41,824 nt of DNA from CAZKNF01 sp964554105 (GCA_964554105.1 CAZKNF010000030.1:1-41824), one strand, 5' to 3'; shown: positions 31,705 through 40,944, counted from the stretch's first letter. The notes: generated by a model not told the origin, from the sequence alone. Program-made: numbers and translations.

Positions 31705-32175
31705 TCAGGCACGCGACCGCCTTCCATCGTTTCTCGATGGTGCCCGCTCCGTTCGCAGGGTGCCTAGCTGTTCCTGCAGCTCGAGAACTCGCCGCTCATG
31801 GCGCTCGTCCCGCTCCATCAGGACCTGATGCTCTTTCCGAATCTCGTGGAGCTGATCCTGCAGCTCTCTCTGCGCCGAGTCTTGTGAGGTCACCCGGTTG
31901 AGCCGGGCATCTACTTCTTGCCGCATTTTGTCGATCGCGTCGCGGTTCTCACGCTGAGTGCGCTCGTATCTCTCGAAACGCTCCTCCAAAAGGCCGTTGC
32001 GATCCTTGATGTTGTCCACGTTCGATCGCATCGACGCGAGTTCGTCGCTCGTTCGGCGCCCATCGGTGCCCGCGCTCTGGCGTCGCACCCTGGCTGCGTA
32101 AATCCAGGCTCCAACTGACATAAGGAAAAGCACGACCGCACCGATCGTGACTATCGTCCAAGCTTCCGGTGTCAT
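31705..32175 (-). CDS. single-pass membrane protein with coiled-coil tail
   Basis: The 156-residue product has one membrane helix near the N-terminus (WTIVTIGAVVLFLMSVGAWI, residues ~6-25) preceded by MTPEA. A basic stretch (ARVRRQ) leads to a long charged coiled coil, residues ~45-145 (NVDNIKDRNGLLEERFERYE; QVLMERDERHERRVLELQEQ). I recognise no family; a small membrane-tethered coiled-coil protein is all that is visible. An AGGAG sequence lies six bases before the ATG. The gene is monocistronic, between the PhoU-like gene upstream and a terminator downstream. Confidence 0.75.
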   Translation of the reverse strand: MTPEAWTIVTIGAVVLFLMSVGAWIYAARVRRQSAGTDGRRTSDELASMRSNVDNIKDRNGLLEERFERYERTQRENRDAIDKMRQEVDARLNRVTSQDSAQRELQDQLHEIRKEHQVLMERDERHERRVLELQEQLGTLRTERAPSRNDGRRSRA

Positions 32176-32198
32176 GGCTATCTCCTAAATCATCTGAC

Positions 32199-32229
32199 AT
32201 TATCCGACCAACCTCATTTACGCGGTCAA
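32199..32229 (-). promoter_or_regulatory. possible promoter of the coiled-coil membrane protein gene
   Basis: On the minus strand TTGACC (plus 32224-32229) is followed 19 bases later by GATAAT (plus 32199-32204), about 23 bases before the ATG. The spacing is wider than ideal. Confidence 0.3.
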
Positions 32230-32336
32230 ACAATGAAGTTCAGGCAGATCAGTGCCGATGTTGTTACAGCGGAGCGTGCGTCCGAGACGTAACGAAAGCC
32301 GCGAAAGTATGAAGGACAGAGGTGATGGAGGAGGAC

Positions 32337-33005
32337 CTACGCGTCGTCTTTCGGGCGATATCCGATTCGATGAAATGGGTTCGTCAGCGACGAAGAAATG
32401 TTCTTTAGATGAGCGTTTACGCGCTTGAAAAAACGGACGAGCATCATGAGCGCCACCAGATCTCGGGCGATGAACTCGGTGTCGGCACCGCCGATGATGT
32501 CGTCGATCATATCGTCGCACGTGTCCGAGACTTCTCCGTACTTGTCTAAAACAAACCTCGCTTCCGATTCGTCGTCCTCCCTAAACGCAGTGATCGTGGC
32601 ATCGAAGAAGCGGTTCGTCTGCTTCCAGAGCAGATTGAAATCCTCGGTGTAGGGACCGAATTCGAGACGACGCGGAATCAGCGTAATGATTTCAGCGATG
32701 TTCTTGTCATAATCGCCGACCCGCTCCGTGTCGTCCACGATGGACAGCAGTACGAGAGAGAAGTAGAGGTCGTGTGTACCCGCCAGCGTGAGGTGCTCGT
32801 AGACTTTCCGGCGAACGTCGCGGTGGAGCCGGTTCATTTCCTTATCCATCTTCTTAATCGTGCGCACGTCTTCCGGCGGTGCATCCTGGACGAGTGCCGT
32901 CGTCACGAGCTGAAACATCTCGTGGCTCAAATCGAGCATGCGCACCGTCTCGTCGATGCATTCCTGAAGGAGGTCGGATTTCGGATTACTCTTAAAAATG
33001 TTCAT
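32337..33005 (-). CDS. PhoU-like (DUF47-type) regulatory protein
   Basis: This 222-residue all-helical protein belongs to the PhoU/DUF47 group: MDKEMNRLHRDVRRKVYEHL with the basic turn, VLLSIVDDTERVGDYDKNIA (the E/D-x-x-x-D metal cluster motif), and a second similar repeat (TCDDMIDDIIGG through VALMMLVRFFKRVNAHLKNI). It lies 17 bases downstream of a Na/Pi symporter and so is almost certainly co-transcribed. In many bacteria this domain is fused to the symporter C-terminus; here it is separate. A role in controlling phosphate uptake through the symporter is inferred. It is cytoplasmic, without membrane helices. Confidence 0.87.
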   Translation of the reverse strand: MNIFKSNPKSDLLQECIDETVRMLDLSHEMFQLVTTALVQDAPPEDVRTIKKMDKEMNRLHRDVRRKVYEHLTLAGTHDLYFSLVLLSIVDDTERVGDYDKNIAEIITLIPRRLEFGPYTEDFNLLWKQTNRFFDATITAFREDDESEARFVLDKYGEVSDTCDDMIDDIIGGADTEFIARDLVALMMLVRFFKRVNAHLKNISSSLTNPFHRIGYRPKDDA

Positions 33006-33022
33006 GGCGTTAATGCTGCACG

Positions 33023-34141
33023 CTAATTCGTAACAAGGAAGATCGCCAGCGGCACCAGGTAGAGTAGAACAAATATTGTGATTACAATGATCACGTTCCG
33101 CATGGACGCGCCGGCGAAATGTCCCACCCGCCTTGCGATGCCTATTGGAATGGAACGGAGCGGGTAGAAGATCAGAATGCCGAAGGTGTTGAATATCAGA
33201 TGGCTGAATGAAACCGTTACGGCTATCGGATTCCCTGTGCCCAGCGCGGCGACGATCGCCGTCATCGTCGTGCCGATATTCGCACCCATCGTAAATGGAA
33301 AGATTTCGCGGAGCGTGAGCAGTCCGGCGCCTGCAAGCGGCACGATTAGAGAGGTGGAAACCGAACTGCTCTGAACTAGAAGGGTTAGCATGACGCCGGC
33401 GAGAAACGTGGCGTAATCTCGTCCGAAAAGATACTTGTCTATTACTTTCTCAGCTCGCTGCACGACGGCTGAACGCATCGTGCGGACGAGAACCATCAGC
33501 GAGAGGAACAGCATCCCGAGCGACAGAAGCATCAATGCTATGGGCTTGAAGACAAAGCCCCCGAACACTGCATCGAGAGCCTCGATGGCCGGACTAACGA
33601 TTAAACCGACGGGATCGAATAATTCCATTCCGCCGATATCAGAAAACGCAGCCTGAAGTGCGACCGCAGCACGTTCGATGGGGTGGAACAGGACCTCCAG
33701 CGGGAAAATAACCGCCACGCTGAGGAGATTGAAGACGTCGTGCACGATCGCGGCCGAGAGGGCGCGCCGGAATTCTACTCGACGTGTAGCGTGGCCGAAC
33801 GACACGAGCGTATTCGTGACGGTCGTGCCCACGTTTGCACCCATGATCACCGGGATGGCCGAGCTCAGGGACAGCCCGCCGGCGGCGACCAGCCCTACGA
33901 TGATGGACGTGGTGGTCGACGAGCTTTGAATGAGGCTCGTAGCAAGCATGCCCAGAAAAAGGCCGAAGAACGGATTCTCCGTCGTATGAAGGAGGGCGAC
34001 GGCGAAATCCTCTCCGAATAACTGGAAGGAGTGCCCCAGCAGGTTGATTGCGACCAGGAACGCATACAGCGTTACCACCAGTATGGCTAGCGTGCGGATC
34101 CATATCCAAACGCGCGACTCAGCCCGGTCTTGAAGCTCCAC
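33023..34141 (-). CDS. Na+/phosphate symporter (NptA/PNaS family)
   Basis: The 372-residue inner-membrane protein has about eight hydrophobic segments and the two inverted QSSS repeats that define the family: LATSLIQSSSTTTSIIVG (residues ~67-84) and LTLLVQSSSVSTSLIVPLAG (~259-278). Between them are GANVGTTVTNTLVSFGHATR and MGANIGTTMTAIVAALGTGN, the paired GAN-GTT motifs. It ends with a hydrophobic tail (NVIIVITIFVLLYLVPLAIF). No PhoU domain is attached; the PhoU-like gene follows immediately. Sodium-coupled phosphate uptake is the known family role. Transcription probably starts within the 81 bases between this gene and the HAD gene. Confidence 0.93.
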   Translation of the reverse strand: MELQDRAESRVWIWIRTLAILVVTLYAFLVAINLLGHSFQLFGEDFAVALLHTTENPFFGLFLGMLATSLIQSSSTTTSIIVGLVAAGGLSLSSAIPVIMGANVGTTVTNTLVSFGHATRRVEFRRALSAAIVHDVFNLLSVAVIFPLEVLFHPIERAAVALQAAFSDIGGMELFDPVGLIVSPAIEALDAVFGGFVFKPIALMLLSLGMLFLSLMVLVRTMRSAVVQRAEKVIDKYLFGRDYATFLAGVMLTLLVQSSSVSTSLIVPLAGAGLLTLREIFPFTMGANIGTTMTAIVAALGTGNPIAVTVSFSHLIFNTFGILIFYPLRSIPIGIARRVGHFAGASMRNVIIVITIFVLLYLVPLAIFLVTN

Positions 34142-34222
34142 TTTGTGTCGGATTCATCAGAATGCCTGGGAGCGCAAATAATAGTGAACCCACGACGGAA
34201 TTGCGTCGCCTACCGGATTCGG

Positions 34223-34879
34223 CTAGTTCATCGGCACGTCCAAATGCCGGGCCAGCTCGTCGTATGAGGCCACAATGATGTGTGCGCCCGCCTGAGCGAG
34301 TGCGTCGTGATCGAACGATGTTGTGATAGCGGCGACCTCACACCCGGCGGCTACGGCCGACCGGACGCCGTTCGTCGAATCTTCAATGACGAGGCATGCG
34401 GATGGTCGTATGCCCAGCTTCGCTGCCGTGGCTAGATACGGCTGCGGATGTGGCTTGGGATGTTCGATGTCCTCCGCAGTCACGACCGTCTCGAAGTATC
34501 GCGCCAGATCGAATTTCTCGAATGCGATCTGTAGATCGACAAGCACAGATGAGGTAGTAAGCGCCAGGCGGTAAATCGTATGCGAGTTCCTGATGAAGGT
34601 CAGCGCACCGGGTATGGCGGTGAGATCCCGCGTGAGCTCGCGATAGGTGCGCTCCTTCGCAGCAATCAAATCGTCGACGTTCGCGCGTCCGTCGGCATAT
34701 TCTCGGACGATCAGCTCGAACGCCTCCCTCTCCCGCATTCCTCGGATAGTGGGAAAGATCGATTCAGGTACATCCAGGTCGAACTCACGGAAGACCACTC
34801 GCTGCGCTTCATCATGGAGCGGCTCCGAATCGATGATGACCCCATCCATGTCAAAGAGCAGTGCTTCGAGTTTCGACAT
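34223..34879 (-). CDS. HAD family hydrolase (beta-phosphoglucomutase-like)
   Basis: Started at 34879 (MSKLEALLFDMDGVIIDSEP), the product is 218 residues. HAD motif I is DMDGVIIDSE (D10, D12), motif II LALTTSS, with Lys in the HPKPHPQPYL segment and motif IV VIEDSTNGVRSAVAAG (acidic pair). The helical cap follows motif I, as in subfamily IA enzymes such as beta-phosphoglucomutase and sugar-phosphate phosphatases. An upstream ATG at 34894 is five codons longer. Substrate unknown. It converges on no gene; the phosphodiesterase stop lies 62 bases upstream on the same strand, so the two may be co-transcribed. Confidence 0.92.
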   Translation of the reverse strand: MSKLEALLFDMDGVIIDSEPLHDEAQRVVFREFDLDVPESIFPTIRGMREREAFELIVREYADGRANVDDLIAAKERTYRELTRDLTAIPGALTFIRNSHTIYRLALTTSSVLVDLQIAFEKFDLARYFETVVTAEDIEHPKPHPQPYLATAAKLGIRPSACLVIEDSTNGVRSAVAAGCEVAAITTSFDHDALAQAGAHIIVASYDELARHLDVPMN

Positions 34880-34941
34880 GTAAGATGATGGCATCTGGAT
34901 GTGGTGAGTAGTGCTGCGATGTGCTATTCGGCGAGCCGGGC

Positions 34942-36222
34942 TCAGTGCGGAGCGTCGGCCGTTTGCACCGCAAAAACGTGTTCTACGGCCTGGAGGCTAC
35001 CATCATTCGGCGCCGGTTCGAGCTCCAGGATGCTGCACACCATCTCGTAAATATGGATGCTCGACAGCGGTCCGATCGTCGCCCCCCGGCGAAACGAAGG
35101 TCCGCCGGCGATGAAAATCCCAGCCATGGACCCAAGTTCGTTGTCGTAGCCGTGAGTGCCTCCATTATATCGCGCTGGATCCTCTTCAAAGCGCCGCCGT
35201 GTTGCGAACTCCCATCCCTCATCAGCAACTGCAATGATGGGAGGTGTTCGTTCATGTTCCGCGAGATGATATCGAGCAGGAAGATCGTCCTTCGCATAGG
35301 CGGTGACATGGGCGTGTAGGTCAAGTGCACGGACAATTGAATCGGGATCCGCATCCGAGGGGGGCCACATCATCAAAACCGGACTGTACTCTACGATGTG
35401 TGCAGCCTCCGGGTCGACGAAGTCATCGATGACGAGGACGCGGTCCTCCGATGTCTCTGCCATTCCGTGATCAGACGTTACGATGATATCTACGTCGCCG
35501 AGAACGCCGCGTGCTTCCAGACCGTCCAGGAGCCGGCCGATGTATTTGTCTACCGCTGTGAGAGCATCTGCCACCAGGGGCGAATCAGGGCCGTGGACAT
35601 GCCCCGCTGCATCCACATCACTGAAATAGAGCGTGATGAACGTCGGCTGCTCGGCAGGCCCCAAATCCAACCAGTCCAAAACTTGATCGACGCGCTTTTC
35701 ACCGGGAATCCGACTGTCATACTCGAACCAGTACGTAGGGCGAACCCCCTCAACTGGAGCTTCGGACCCGGGCCAAAAATACGTTGCGGTGATCTGACCC
35801 TGGTTCTCGGCAGTGGTCCACAGAGGTTCGCCCTGCCACCAGCGGGGATCACCAGCCGCCTCTCGATTGGACAAGCTAAACCGGCTTCCGATAGAGGGAT
35901 CCACCATATTGTTCGAGATAATCCCGTGATTCTCGGGATAGAGCCCTGTGACGATCGAATAATGCGTCGGGAAGGTTTTGGTCGGAAAGACCGGAATCAA
36001 ACGCTCCGCTCGAACTCCGCTCGCGGCGATAGCTTCGAGGTTCGGCGCGTTGTAGGCGTCAAGATAATCCCAGCGCACACCATCCAGGGACAGGAGGATG
36101 ACGGTCGGCCGCAGTTCGGGCGCCTCAGAGTTACCCTCCTGTGACGTGCCAATGCACCCACTCCAAAAGCACAGGACCACGAGGATGAAAAGGCGCTCCG
36201 GCCGGAGCGTCAGTCGAAACAT
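34942..36222 (-). CDS. alkaline phosphatase superfamily lipoprotein (nucleotide pyrophosphatase/phosphodiesterase)
   Basis: This is a 426-residue lipoprotein (lipobox WSGC, C23). The NPP-type domain shows VILLSLDGVRWDYLDAYNAP (D47), FPTKTFPTHYSIVTGLYPEN with the threonine nucleophile T83, HGIISNNMVDP, LYFSDVDAAGHVHGPDSP (metal D/H), VTSDHGMAE, and later NGGTHGYDNEL. The metal ligands are all present, matching ectonucleotide pyrophosphatase/phosphodiesterases, which cleave nucleotide or phospholipid phosphodiesters outside the cytoplasm. Being anchored by lipid suggests action in the periplasm or at the surface, perhaps scavenging phosphate alongside the nearby Na/Pi symporter; that link is inference. 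Confidence 0.93.
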   Translation of the reverse strand: MFRLTLRPERLFILVVLCFWSGCIGTSQEGNSEAPELRPTVILLSLDGVRWDYLDAYNAPNLEAIAASGVRAERLIPVFPTKTFPTHYSIVTGLYPENHGIISNNMVDPSIGSRFSLSNREAAGDPRWWQGEPLWTTAENQGQITATYFWPGSEAPVEGVRPTYWFEYDSRIPGEKRVDQVLDWLDLGPAEQPTFITLYFSDVDAAGHVHGPDSPLVADALTAVDKYIGRLLDGLEARGVLGDVDIIVTSDHGMAETSEDRVLVIDDFVDPEAAHIVEYSPVLMMWPPSDADPDSIVRALDLHAHVTAYAKDDLPARYHLAEHERTPPIIAVADEGWEFATRRRFEEDPARYNGGTHGYDNELGSMAGIFIAGGPSFRRGATIGPLSSIHIYEMVCSILELEPAPNDGSLQAVEHVFAVQTADAPH

Positions 36223-36319
36223 GCAGGCGTGAACTGATCGGAGGGAGGCTCAGGGCGCTCATTTAATCGCACCTCCGCGGTGAAAGTTGCGAGACTGAAA
36301 TCGCAAGGGTGATCCGATC

Positions 36320-36592
36320 TCAACTCCTGCCGAAAAAGTAATAGAGAATGCAGCCGAGAATCGGGAAGAAAATGATTAGCAGCGCCCAAAGGACCTTGTT
36401 TCCGGTCGACTTGGCACTCCCGGCAAGCTCCACGAGCGCGATGATGTCCAGAATGACGATTAAACCGCCGCAGCATCCGAGCGTCCAAAAATTTCCGACG
36501 CGTTCGAAAAGATTCGGCCCGCAGCCGGCTAGAACGACGGCTGAAACGAAGACGATGAGAACGGAGGTGAGGATTCGCAGTGTTTTATCCAT
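36320..36592 (-). CDS. PLDc_N domain membrane protein
   Basis: This is a 90-residue protein from ATG 36592 (MDKTLRILTSVLIVFVSAVV). An N-terminal hydrophobic segment ends in LAGC, resembling a lipobox. Then WTLGCCGGLIVILDIIALVE, SAKSTGNKVLWALLIIFFPI and LGCILYYFFGRS form the phospholipase D nuclease N-terminal-like (PLDc_N) pair of helices. The family is a small integral membrane module of unknown function. The longer open frame up to 36967 lacks support and overlaps the divergent dusB leader. The gene precedes the phosphodiesterase gene on the same strand by 97 bases. Confidence 0.85.
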   Translation of the reverse strand: MDKTLRILTSVLIVFVSAVVLAGCGPNLFERVGNFWTLGCCGGLIVILDIIALVELAGSAKSTGNKVLWALLIIFFPILGCILYYFFGRS

Positions 36593-36848
36593 TGATCTAT
36601 CGTATCGCAGCCGGTGATATCGCTCTGAGTCCGGGGCTAAAGGTGCCGATATATACGAAGCGCCCGGAAGAGGTGCAGTACGGAAGCGTCCGCGTGAGGT
36701 TACATTGGTGAAAGTTCGCCTTGCCGACCGCCGTCTCAGCAATCCCCTGGCTCGAGGCGCCTCAGGCGGTGCTTTTGCGGAACAGCCGGTCTCGGGTGCC
36801 TGTTTGAGCGAACGCTTTATCCCCGAACACGTCGCAGCGTACGCTCGC

Positions 36849-37898
36849 ATGAAAATCGGACATCTCACATTCGGAGCGCAACCTCTCTTCCTTGCGCCCA
36901 TGGAGGACGTTAGCGATCCGCCGTTCCGGATCCTTTGCAAGCGGTTCGGCGCTGACATGCTGTACACCGAATTTATTTCGACCGGCGGTCTGCTGTACGA
37001 AGCGGAAGACTCACTTCAGAAGCTCGATATTTACGAGGAAGAGCGACCGATAGGAATCCAGATATTTGGAGGTGATGTCGAGCAAGTGCGCGCGTCTATG
37101 TCTATCGTCGACCGTGCGAATCCGGACATCATCGACATAAATTTTGGATGTCCGGTAAAGAAAGTCGTGTGCAAGGACGGAGGCGCCGGCATCCTCCGGA
37201 ATATCCCAAAGATGCAGACGATAACCGAGGCTGTACTCGATGGCACCGCTCGGCCGGTTACTGTCAAGACGCGCCTCGGATGGAATGATCAATCGATCAA
37301 AATCCTCGAGGTCGCGCGGATGCTCGAAGACATAGGTGTGCAGGCGCTGGCTGTCCACGCACGGACTCGCGCCCAGATGTACAAAGGCGATGCACGCTGG
37401 GAGTGGCTGCGGCGAATCAAGGAGGACGGCGTTCGCAGTATTCCGCTGATCGGCAACGGAGATGCGACCGATCCCAAAAGGATCAGGGAAATGTTCGGCG
37501 AAACGGGGGTCGATGCCGTGATGATTGGTCGCGGCGCGATAGGCAATCCGTGGATCTTCCGCGACACGAAAGCCTTTCTGGCGACCGGAGAGATTCCCCC
37601 CCGGCCTTCGTGGGAGGAGCGGCTTTCGGTAGTGGCAGAACATCTGACGCTTAAGTGCGAGTGGCTCGGCGAGCGAAAAGGTGTGCTCGAGATGCGTCGG
37701 ATGTACGGCGGGTACTTTAAAGGATTTCGCGACGCCTCGAATCTCCGGTCGCTGTTGATGGAGCAGGAGTCGAAGGACGGCGTGCTCGAGGTTTTGCTCA
37801 ATTTCAGAGAGGATGAGCCGGAACTACAGATCGCGGTACCATCCCTCGCAACGAAGAGGAAGGTGCGGGCGGTTAAACCCGTCGCGCTCGGCGCGTGA
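36849..37898 (+). CDS. dusB: tRNA-dihydrouridine synthase
   Basis: This FMN enzyme reduces specific tRNA uridines to dihydrouridine. Started at ATG 36849 (MKIGHLTFGAQPLFLAPMED), it is 349 residues; the longer frame to 36705 starts within an unlike arginine-rich stretch. Motifs: APMEDVSDPPFR, MLYTEFISTGGLL, DINFGCPVKKVVCKDGGAGI (with the catalytic Cys), VKTRLGWND, AVHARTRAQMYKGDARWEWL, IPLIGNGDATDP and MIGRGAIGNPWIF. The C-terminal helical domain (MRRMYGGYFKGFRDASNLRS) binds tRNA. The DusB assignment follows the overall match to bacterial DusB. It converges with the DUF445 gene, eight bases apart. Confidence 0.95.
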   Translation: MKIGHLTFGAQPLFLAPMEDVSDPPFRILCKRFGADMLYTEFISTGGLLYEAEDSLQKLDIYEEERPIGIQIFGGDVEQVRASMSIVDRANPDIIDINFGCPVKKVVCKDGGAGILRNIPKMQTITEAVLDGTARPVTVKTRLGWNDQSIKILEVARMLEDIGVQALAVHARTRAQMYKGDARWEWLRRIKEDGVRSIPLIGNGDATDPKRIREMFGETGVDAVMIGRGAIGNPWIFRDTKAFLATGEIPPRPSWEERLSVVAEHLTLKCEWLGERKGVLEMRRMYGGYFKGFRDASNLRSLLMEQESKDGVLEVLLNFREDEPELQIAVPSLATKRKVRAVKPVALGA

Positions 37899-37906
37899 TC
37901 GCCCGT

Positions 37907-39172
37907 CTAAACCTGTTTGCCCCTTCTAAACAAGGCCTCGTCGATCAGGTACAGTGCACCGCCGATTACGGCAAATACGGCGATGGATATGAATGGCCGC
38001 CAGATTACGAACCCGCCGATACAGCCGAGCACCCCGCCCAGGTACTTGATGTAGTTGAGCTGCTCGTTGGAGGTGTTCTTTATCAGCGCTTCGAGCTTTC
38101 GCTCATCATACCGCTCGATGTTGCTGATGATGATGTCGTATACATCGAGGTTTTCGACGAAGCCAAGGACGACTTTAGTCACCCATCGCTCGATTTCTTC
38201 CGAACGCGCCTCGATCTTCTCAGGAATCCGGTCGAGCAAACGATCGAGATCGTCGAGCGCGGTGTCGAGGTTAGACGGAATCTCGCGTACGGCGGCCTCC
38301 ACGCGTCGCTGAAAGTCTTCTTCGTTTAAGAATCGATACGCCCGCAGGGCGAACCCGCCGACCCCTTTGCCCGCGAAGCGCTCCAGCTTCTCTCCGAGAA
38401 AGTCCGTGATCCTTCGCCTCACGGCCTCCGATGACAGCACAGTTTGGAGATAGTCGGCCGTGAGCCCCTTCAGCTCCCGGCGAAAATCCTGATCCTCCAC
38501 GACTCCCCGAGTGACCGCGAGCGTGACATCGCGATACTTGGGGATGATGCCGCTGGCCTCGATCTTCTCCTTGATGATGGTTTCATTGATGAGCTCCTCT
38601 GAAACGGCTTTTGCCAGCCGAAAGATTACGCGCTCGCGCTGAGCTGGAATCAAGCCCTGGCCGAAGATCGGTCGGCGTTCGCGCGGGTTAAAGAGCATGG
38701 TGATCGCCAGCCAATTCGTCAGGAAGCCGATCAAACCGCTGACGGAGATTATGCGCAGGAGACCTTCGATCTCCAGAAGGAAGCCGAACGCCCGCACCTC
38801 GATGCCTGGAAAATCCCAGACAAAACTAAAGGCGAAAAGCGCACCTAGAATCCACGGGATCAGCTGCAGATAGGGGAGGAGTCGGGCATACGCTCCTTCT
38901 GCCTTCGGCGGCTCGGCTGTGACCGTCGGTGTTTCGGGAAGGTCAGGGAGATGCCGGCTTATATATCGTGCGAGAAGTAAACGGAGGTCATGCGCGCGCG
39001 CCCGCGTCAGCATTCGCGCCTCGTCGACCTCAGCATGTTCATCCGGCTCACTAAGCTCATCGTCTGCCGACCCACCGTCGCCGGTCGGAGGGAAGGGCGC
39101 GCTATTGTCTGGATCGTTGGGCACGTCGGCTCGCAGGAGCTGCAGAAAGTGAATGCTCTCGACAGAAGGCAC
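37907..39172 (-). CDS. DUF445 family membrane protein
   Basis: The 421-residue protein begins with an acidic, probably disordered region (residues ~15-50, DNSAPFPPTGDGGSADDELS). A membrane segment lies around ~100-120 (LLPYLQLIPWILGALFAFSF), then IISVSGLIGFLTNWLAITML, the DUF445 signature (GFLTNWLAIxMLF.P) followed by FGQGLIPAQRERV. A long helical amphipathic middle and a C-terminal membrane hairpin (GGVLGCIGGFVIWRPFISIA, IGGALYLIDEALFRR) complete it. DUF445 proteins are inner-membrane and of unknown function; some homologues are tied to sporulation or envelope stress. It converges with dusB. Confidence 0.88.
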   Translation of the reverse strand: MPSVESIHFLQLLRADVPNDPDNSAPFPPTGDGGSADDELSEPDEHAEVDEARMLTRARAHDLRLLLARYISRHLPDLPETPTVTAEPPKAEGAYARLLPYLQLIPWILGALFAFSFVWDFPGIEVRAFGFLLEIEGLLRIISVSGLIGFLTNWLAITMLFNPRERRPIFGQGLIPAQRERVIFRLAKAVSEELINETIIKEKIEASGIIPKYRDVTLAVTRGVVEDQDFRRELKGLTADYLQTVLSSEAVRRRITDFLGEKLERFAGKGVGGFALRAYRFLNEEDFQRRVEAAVREIPSNLDTALDDLDRLLDRIPEKIEARSEEIERWVTKVVLGFVENLDVYDIIISNIERYDERKLEALIKNTSNEQLNYIKYLGGVLGCIGGFVIWRPFISIAVFAVIGGALYLIDEALFRRGKQV

Positions 39173-39278
39173 ATGCTGCCGCCGAAACGGCGCGGCCCGT
39201 GTACGCCGCCGACGCGGAATTGTTGATGCGCAGGGGCGATGCAGCGGACATGTGCGATGATTCGAGGGCGCCCGGCTG

Positions 39279-39842
39279 CTATGTGACGGCAGTCAGTCCC
39301 AATCGATCCGCGCGGGCTTGCATCGCCTCGATGACTGTTTGGATGTGACGATCAAATTCGACGCCTAACTCGTCTGCACCGTCGCGGATGTCCTCGCGAG
39401 ATACTGCCGCGGCGAAGGCCTTGTCCTTCAATTTCTTTTTGACGGATTTAACCTTCATCCCTTCAAGCTTTGTGGGACGCACGTATGCGACAGCCGTAAT
39501 GAATCCCGAGAGTTCGTCGACAGCAAACAGGGATTTCGCTAGCAGTGTTGTTCGGGGTGTGCCGGAGTAGTCCGCATGACCGAGAATGGCTTGGAGCATA
39601 TCCTCAGGGTACCCCCTCGAACGCAGCACGTCGACACCTACGAAGGGATGCTCTTCCTTAGACGGATGCTTCTCATAATCCATGTCGTGAAGAAGACCGG
39701 TCATCCGCCACAGACCGACGTCCTCACCGTACTGCTCGGCGTATCGTTCCATCGCGGCTTCCACGGCGTAGGCGTGGCGTCGTAGACTCTCAGTCTTCGT
39801 CCATTCGTGGAAGAGTTCCAGGGCGTCATGGTAGTCGGGCAT
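39279..39842 (-). CDS. HD domain-containing protein (putative hydrolase)
   Basis: This 187-residue protein from ATG 39842 (MPDYHDALELFHEW) has an HD-type phosphohydrolase fold. It shows SLRRHAYAVEAAMERYAEQY (first His), MTGLLHDMDYEKHPSKEEHP (HD and later His), AILGHADYSGTPRTTLLAKS and a lysine-rich KLKDKAFAAA helix. HD proteins hydrolyse nucleotides or phosphoesters with bound metals, and the histidine and Asp ligands appear intact. The exact substrate is unknown. An upstream ATG at 39857 extends it by five residues. It lies 90 bases downstream of the mla-type MCE gene on the same strand. Confidence 0.87.
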   Translation of the reverse strand: MPDYHDALELFHEWTKTESLRRHAYAVEAAMERYAEQYGEDVGLWRMTGLLHDMDYEKHPSKEEHPFVGVDVLRSRGYPEDMLQAILGHADYSGTPRTTLLAKSLFAVDELSGFITAVAYVRPTKLEGMKVKSVKKKLKDKAFAAAVSREDIRDGADELGVEFDRHIQTVIEAMQARADRLGLTAVT

Positions 39843-39932
39843 AGCGCATCGGCTCATGAATTCAAGTTCATCGATCTACTTGTCCGAAACCGGAGCAGCG
39901 TCGTCGGAGGCAGCACGTGGTGCGCTTTACCG

Positions 39933-40865
39933 CTAGAACAGGTCGATCAGGTCGAGATGCTGCAGATACTTACCTGGATCGTTCTCGAACTCCGTCAAAA
40001 TCCGGTTCATTGCGGCGAGGGACGAGTCGAGCTGCGCATATACCGAGGGATCGTTTATGAGGCGTGCCATCGTACCGTCACCATTGTTGATCTTATCGAG
40101 GACCTCATCGAGCGTCTCCGTCGTGCCCTCGACACGCTCCAGCGACGCTTCGAGACGGCCCATCGAATTGTTTAGCCGCTGAACGGCCATCGAAAGCGTG
40201 TCGGAGCTGGTACCCGAAAATGCAGACATGTCGCCGGAAAACCTCTCGAGATTCATCAGCGTCCGGTGAAGCGTCTCCTGCTCCGCACGAAGCGTACCTT
40301 CGAGTGTGTTGGCGGCCCGGCGGAATGCTATCAGCGTTTGCTGCACCTCACCGTCCACTCCGTCCAATAACACCTCCACTTCCCCGAAAGTGCGATTCGC
40401 ATTCGTCAGGACATCATTAACCTGATCCGCGATCTCGGGGCCTCGTTCCGTCACCATCTCGACGAGACCAGTACTCGCCGTGCCTGGAATAAAGCCGCCC
40501 TCTTCCACCCGATCGTTCGAAGGCGGCCCGAGATGAATGTTCATATGGATGCTCGCCAGTGCAGCAATGCCCCCGAGGGTTACATGAGAACCTTCAGGTA
40601 CTGAGATTGCCCGGTCGACGTGAAACTGTATGCGGACCCGGTTCGCTCGAGGATCCAGCTCAACCTCATCTACGGCGCCTACACGCACTCCGTTGACTCG
40701 CACGGAACTTCCCTCAGTCAAGCCGCCGGCGTCATCGAAGGTCGTGTTGAGGGTATATGTGCCGCGGAAAAGCGGAAGATCCTCGAAGAATCGCACACCC
40801 AGCACAAATATGATGACGGCGACCACGATCGAGATACCGACGGTAATTTCTTTTGAGTATTTCAC
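39933..40865 (-). CDS. mlaD: MlaD family (MCE domain) protein
   Basis: This 310-residue protein has an N-terminal membrane anchor (EITVGISIVVAVIIFVLGVR, residues ~5-24), an MCE domain (RGTYTLNTTFDDAGGLTEGS; VRVNGVRVGAVDEVELDP through FHVDRAISVPEGSHVTLGGI), and a long helical tail (residues ~150-300, LINDPSVYAQLDSSLAAMNR near the end). In Mla systems this periplasmic subunit forms a hexamer that transfers phospholipids to or from the inner-membrane ABC complex. The ATPase gene precedes it by 79 bases and the permease precedes that. This E-F-D order supports a lipid-trafficking operon. Confidence 0.93.
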   Translation of the reverse strand: MKYSKEITVGISIVVAVIIFVLGVRFFEDLPLFRGTYTLNTTFDDAGGLTEGSSVRVNGVRVGAVDEVELDPRANRVRIQFHVDRAISVPEGSHVTLGGIAALASIHMNIHLGPPSNDRVEEGGFIPGTASTGLVEMVTERGPEIADQVNDVLTNANRTFGEVEVLLDGVDGEVQQTLIAFRRAANTLEGTLRAEQETLHRTLMNLERFSGDMSAFSGTSSDTLSMAVQRLNNSMGRLEASLERVEGTTETLDEVLDKINNGDGTMARLINDPSVYAQLDSSLAAMNRILTEFENDPGKYLQHLDLIDLF

Positions 40866-40944
40866 TGAGTCATCGGCGCGTTAGGGAGGTACGGGTGCGG
40901 CGTTCGGGTATACGGAAGTGGAGGGCGATGTACGATTCATGACC

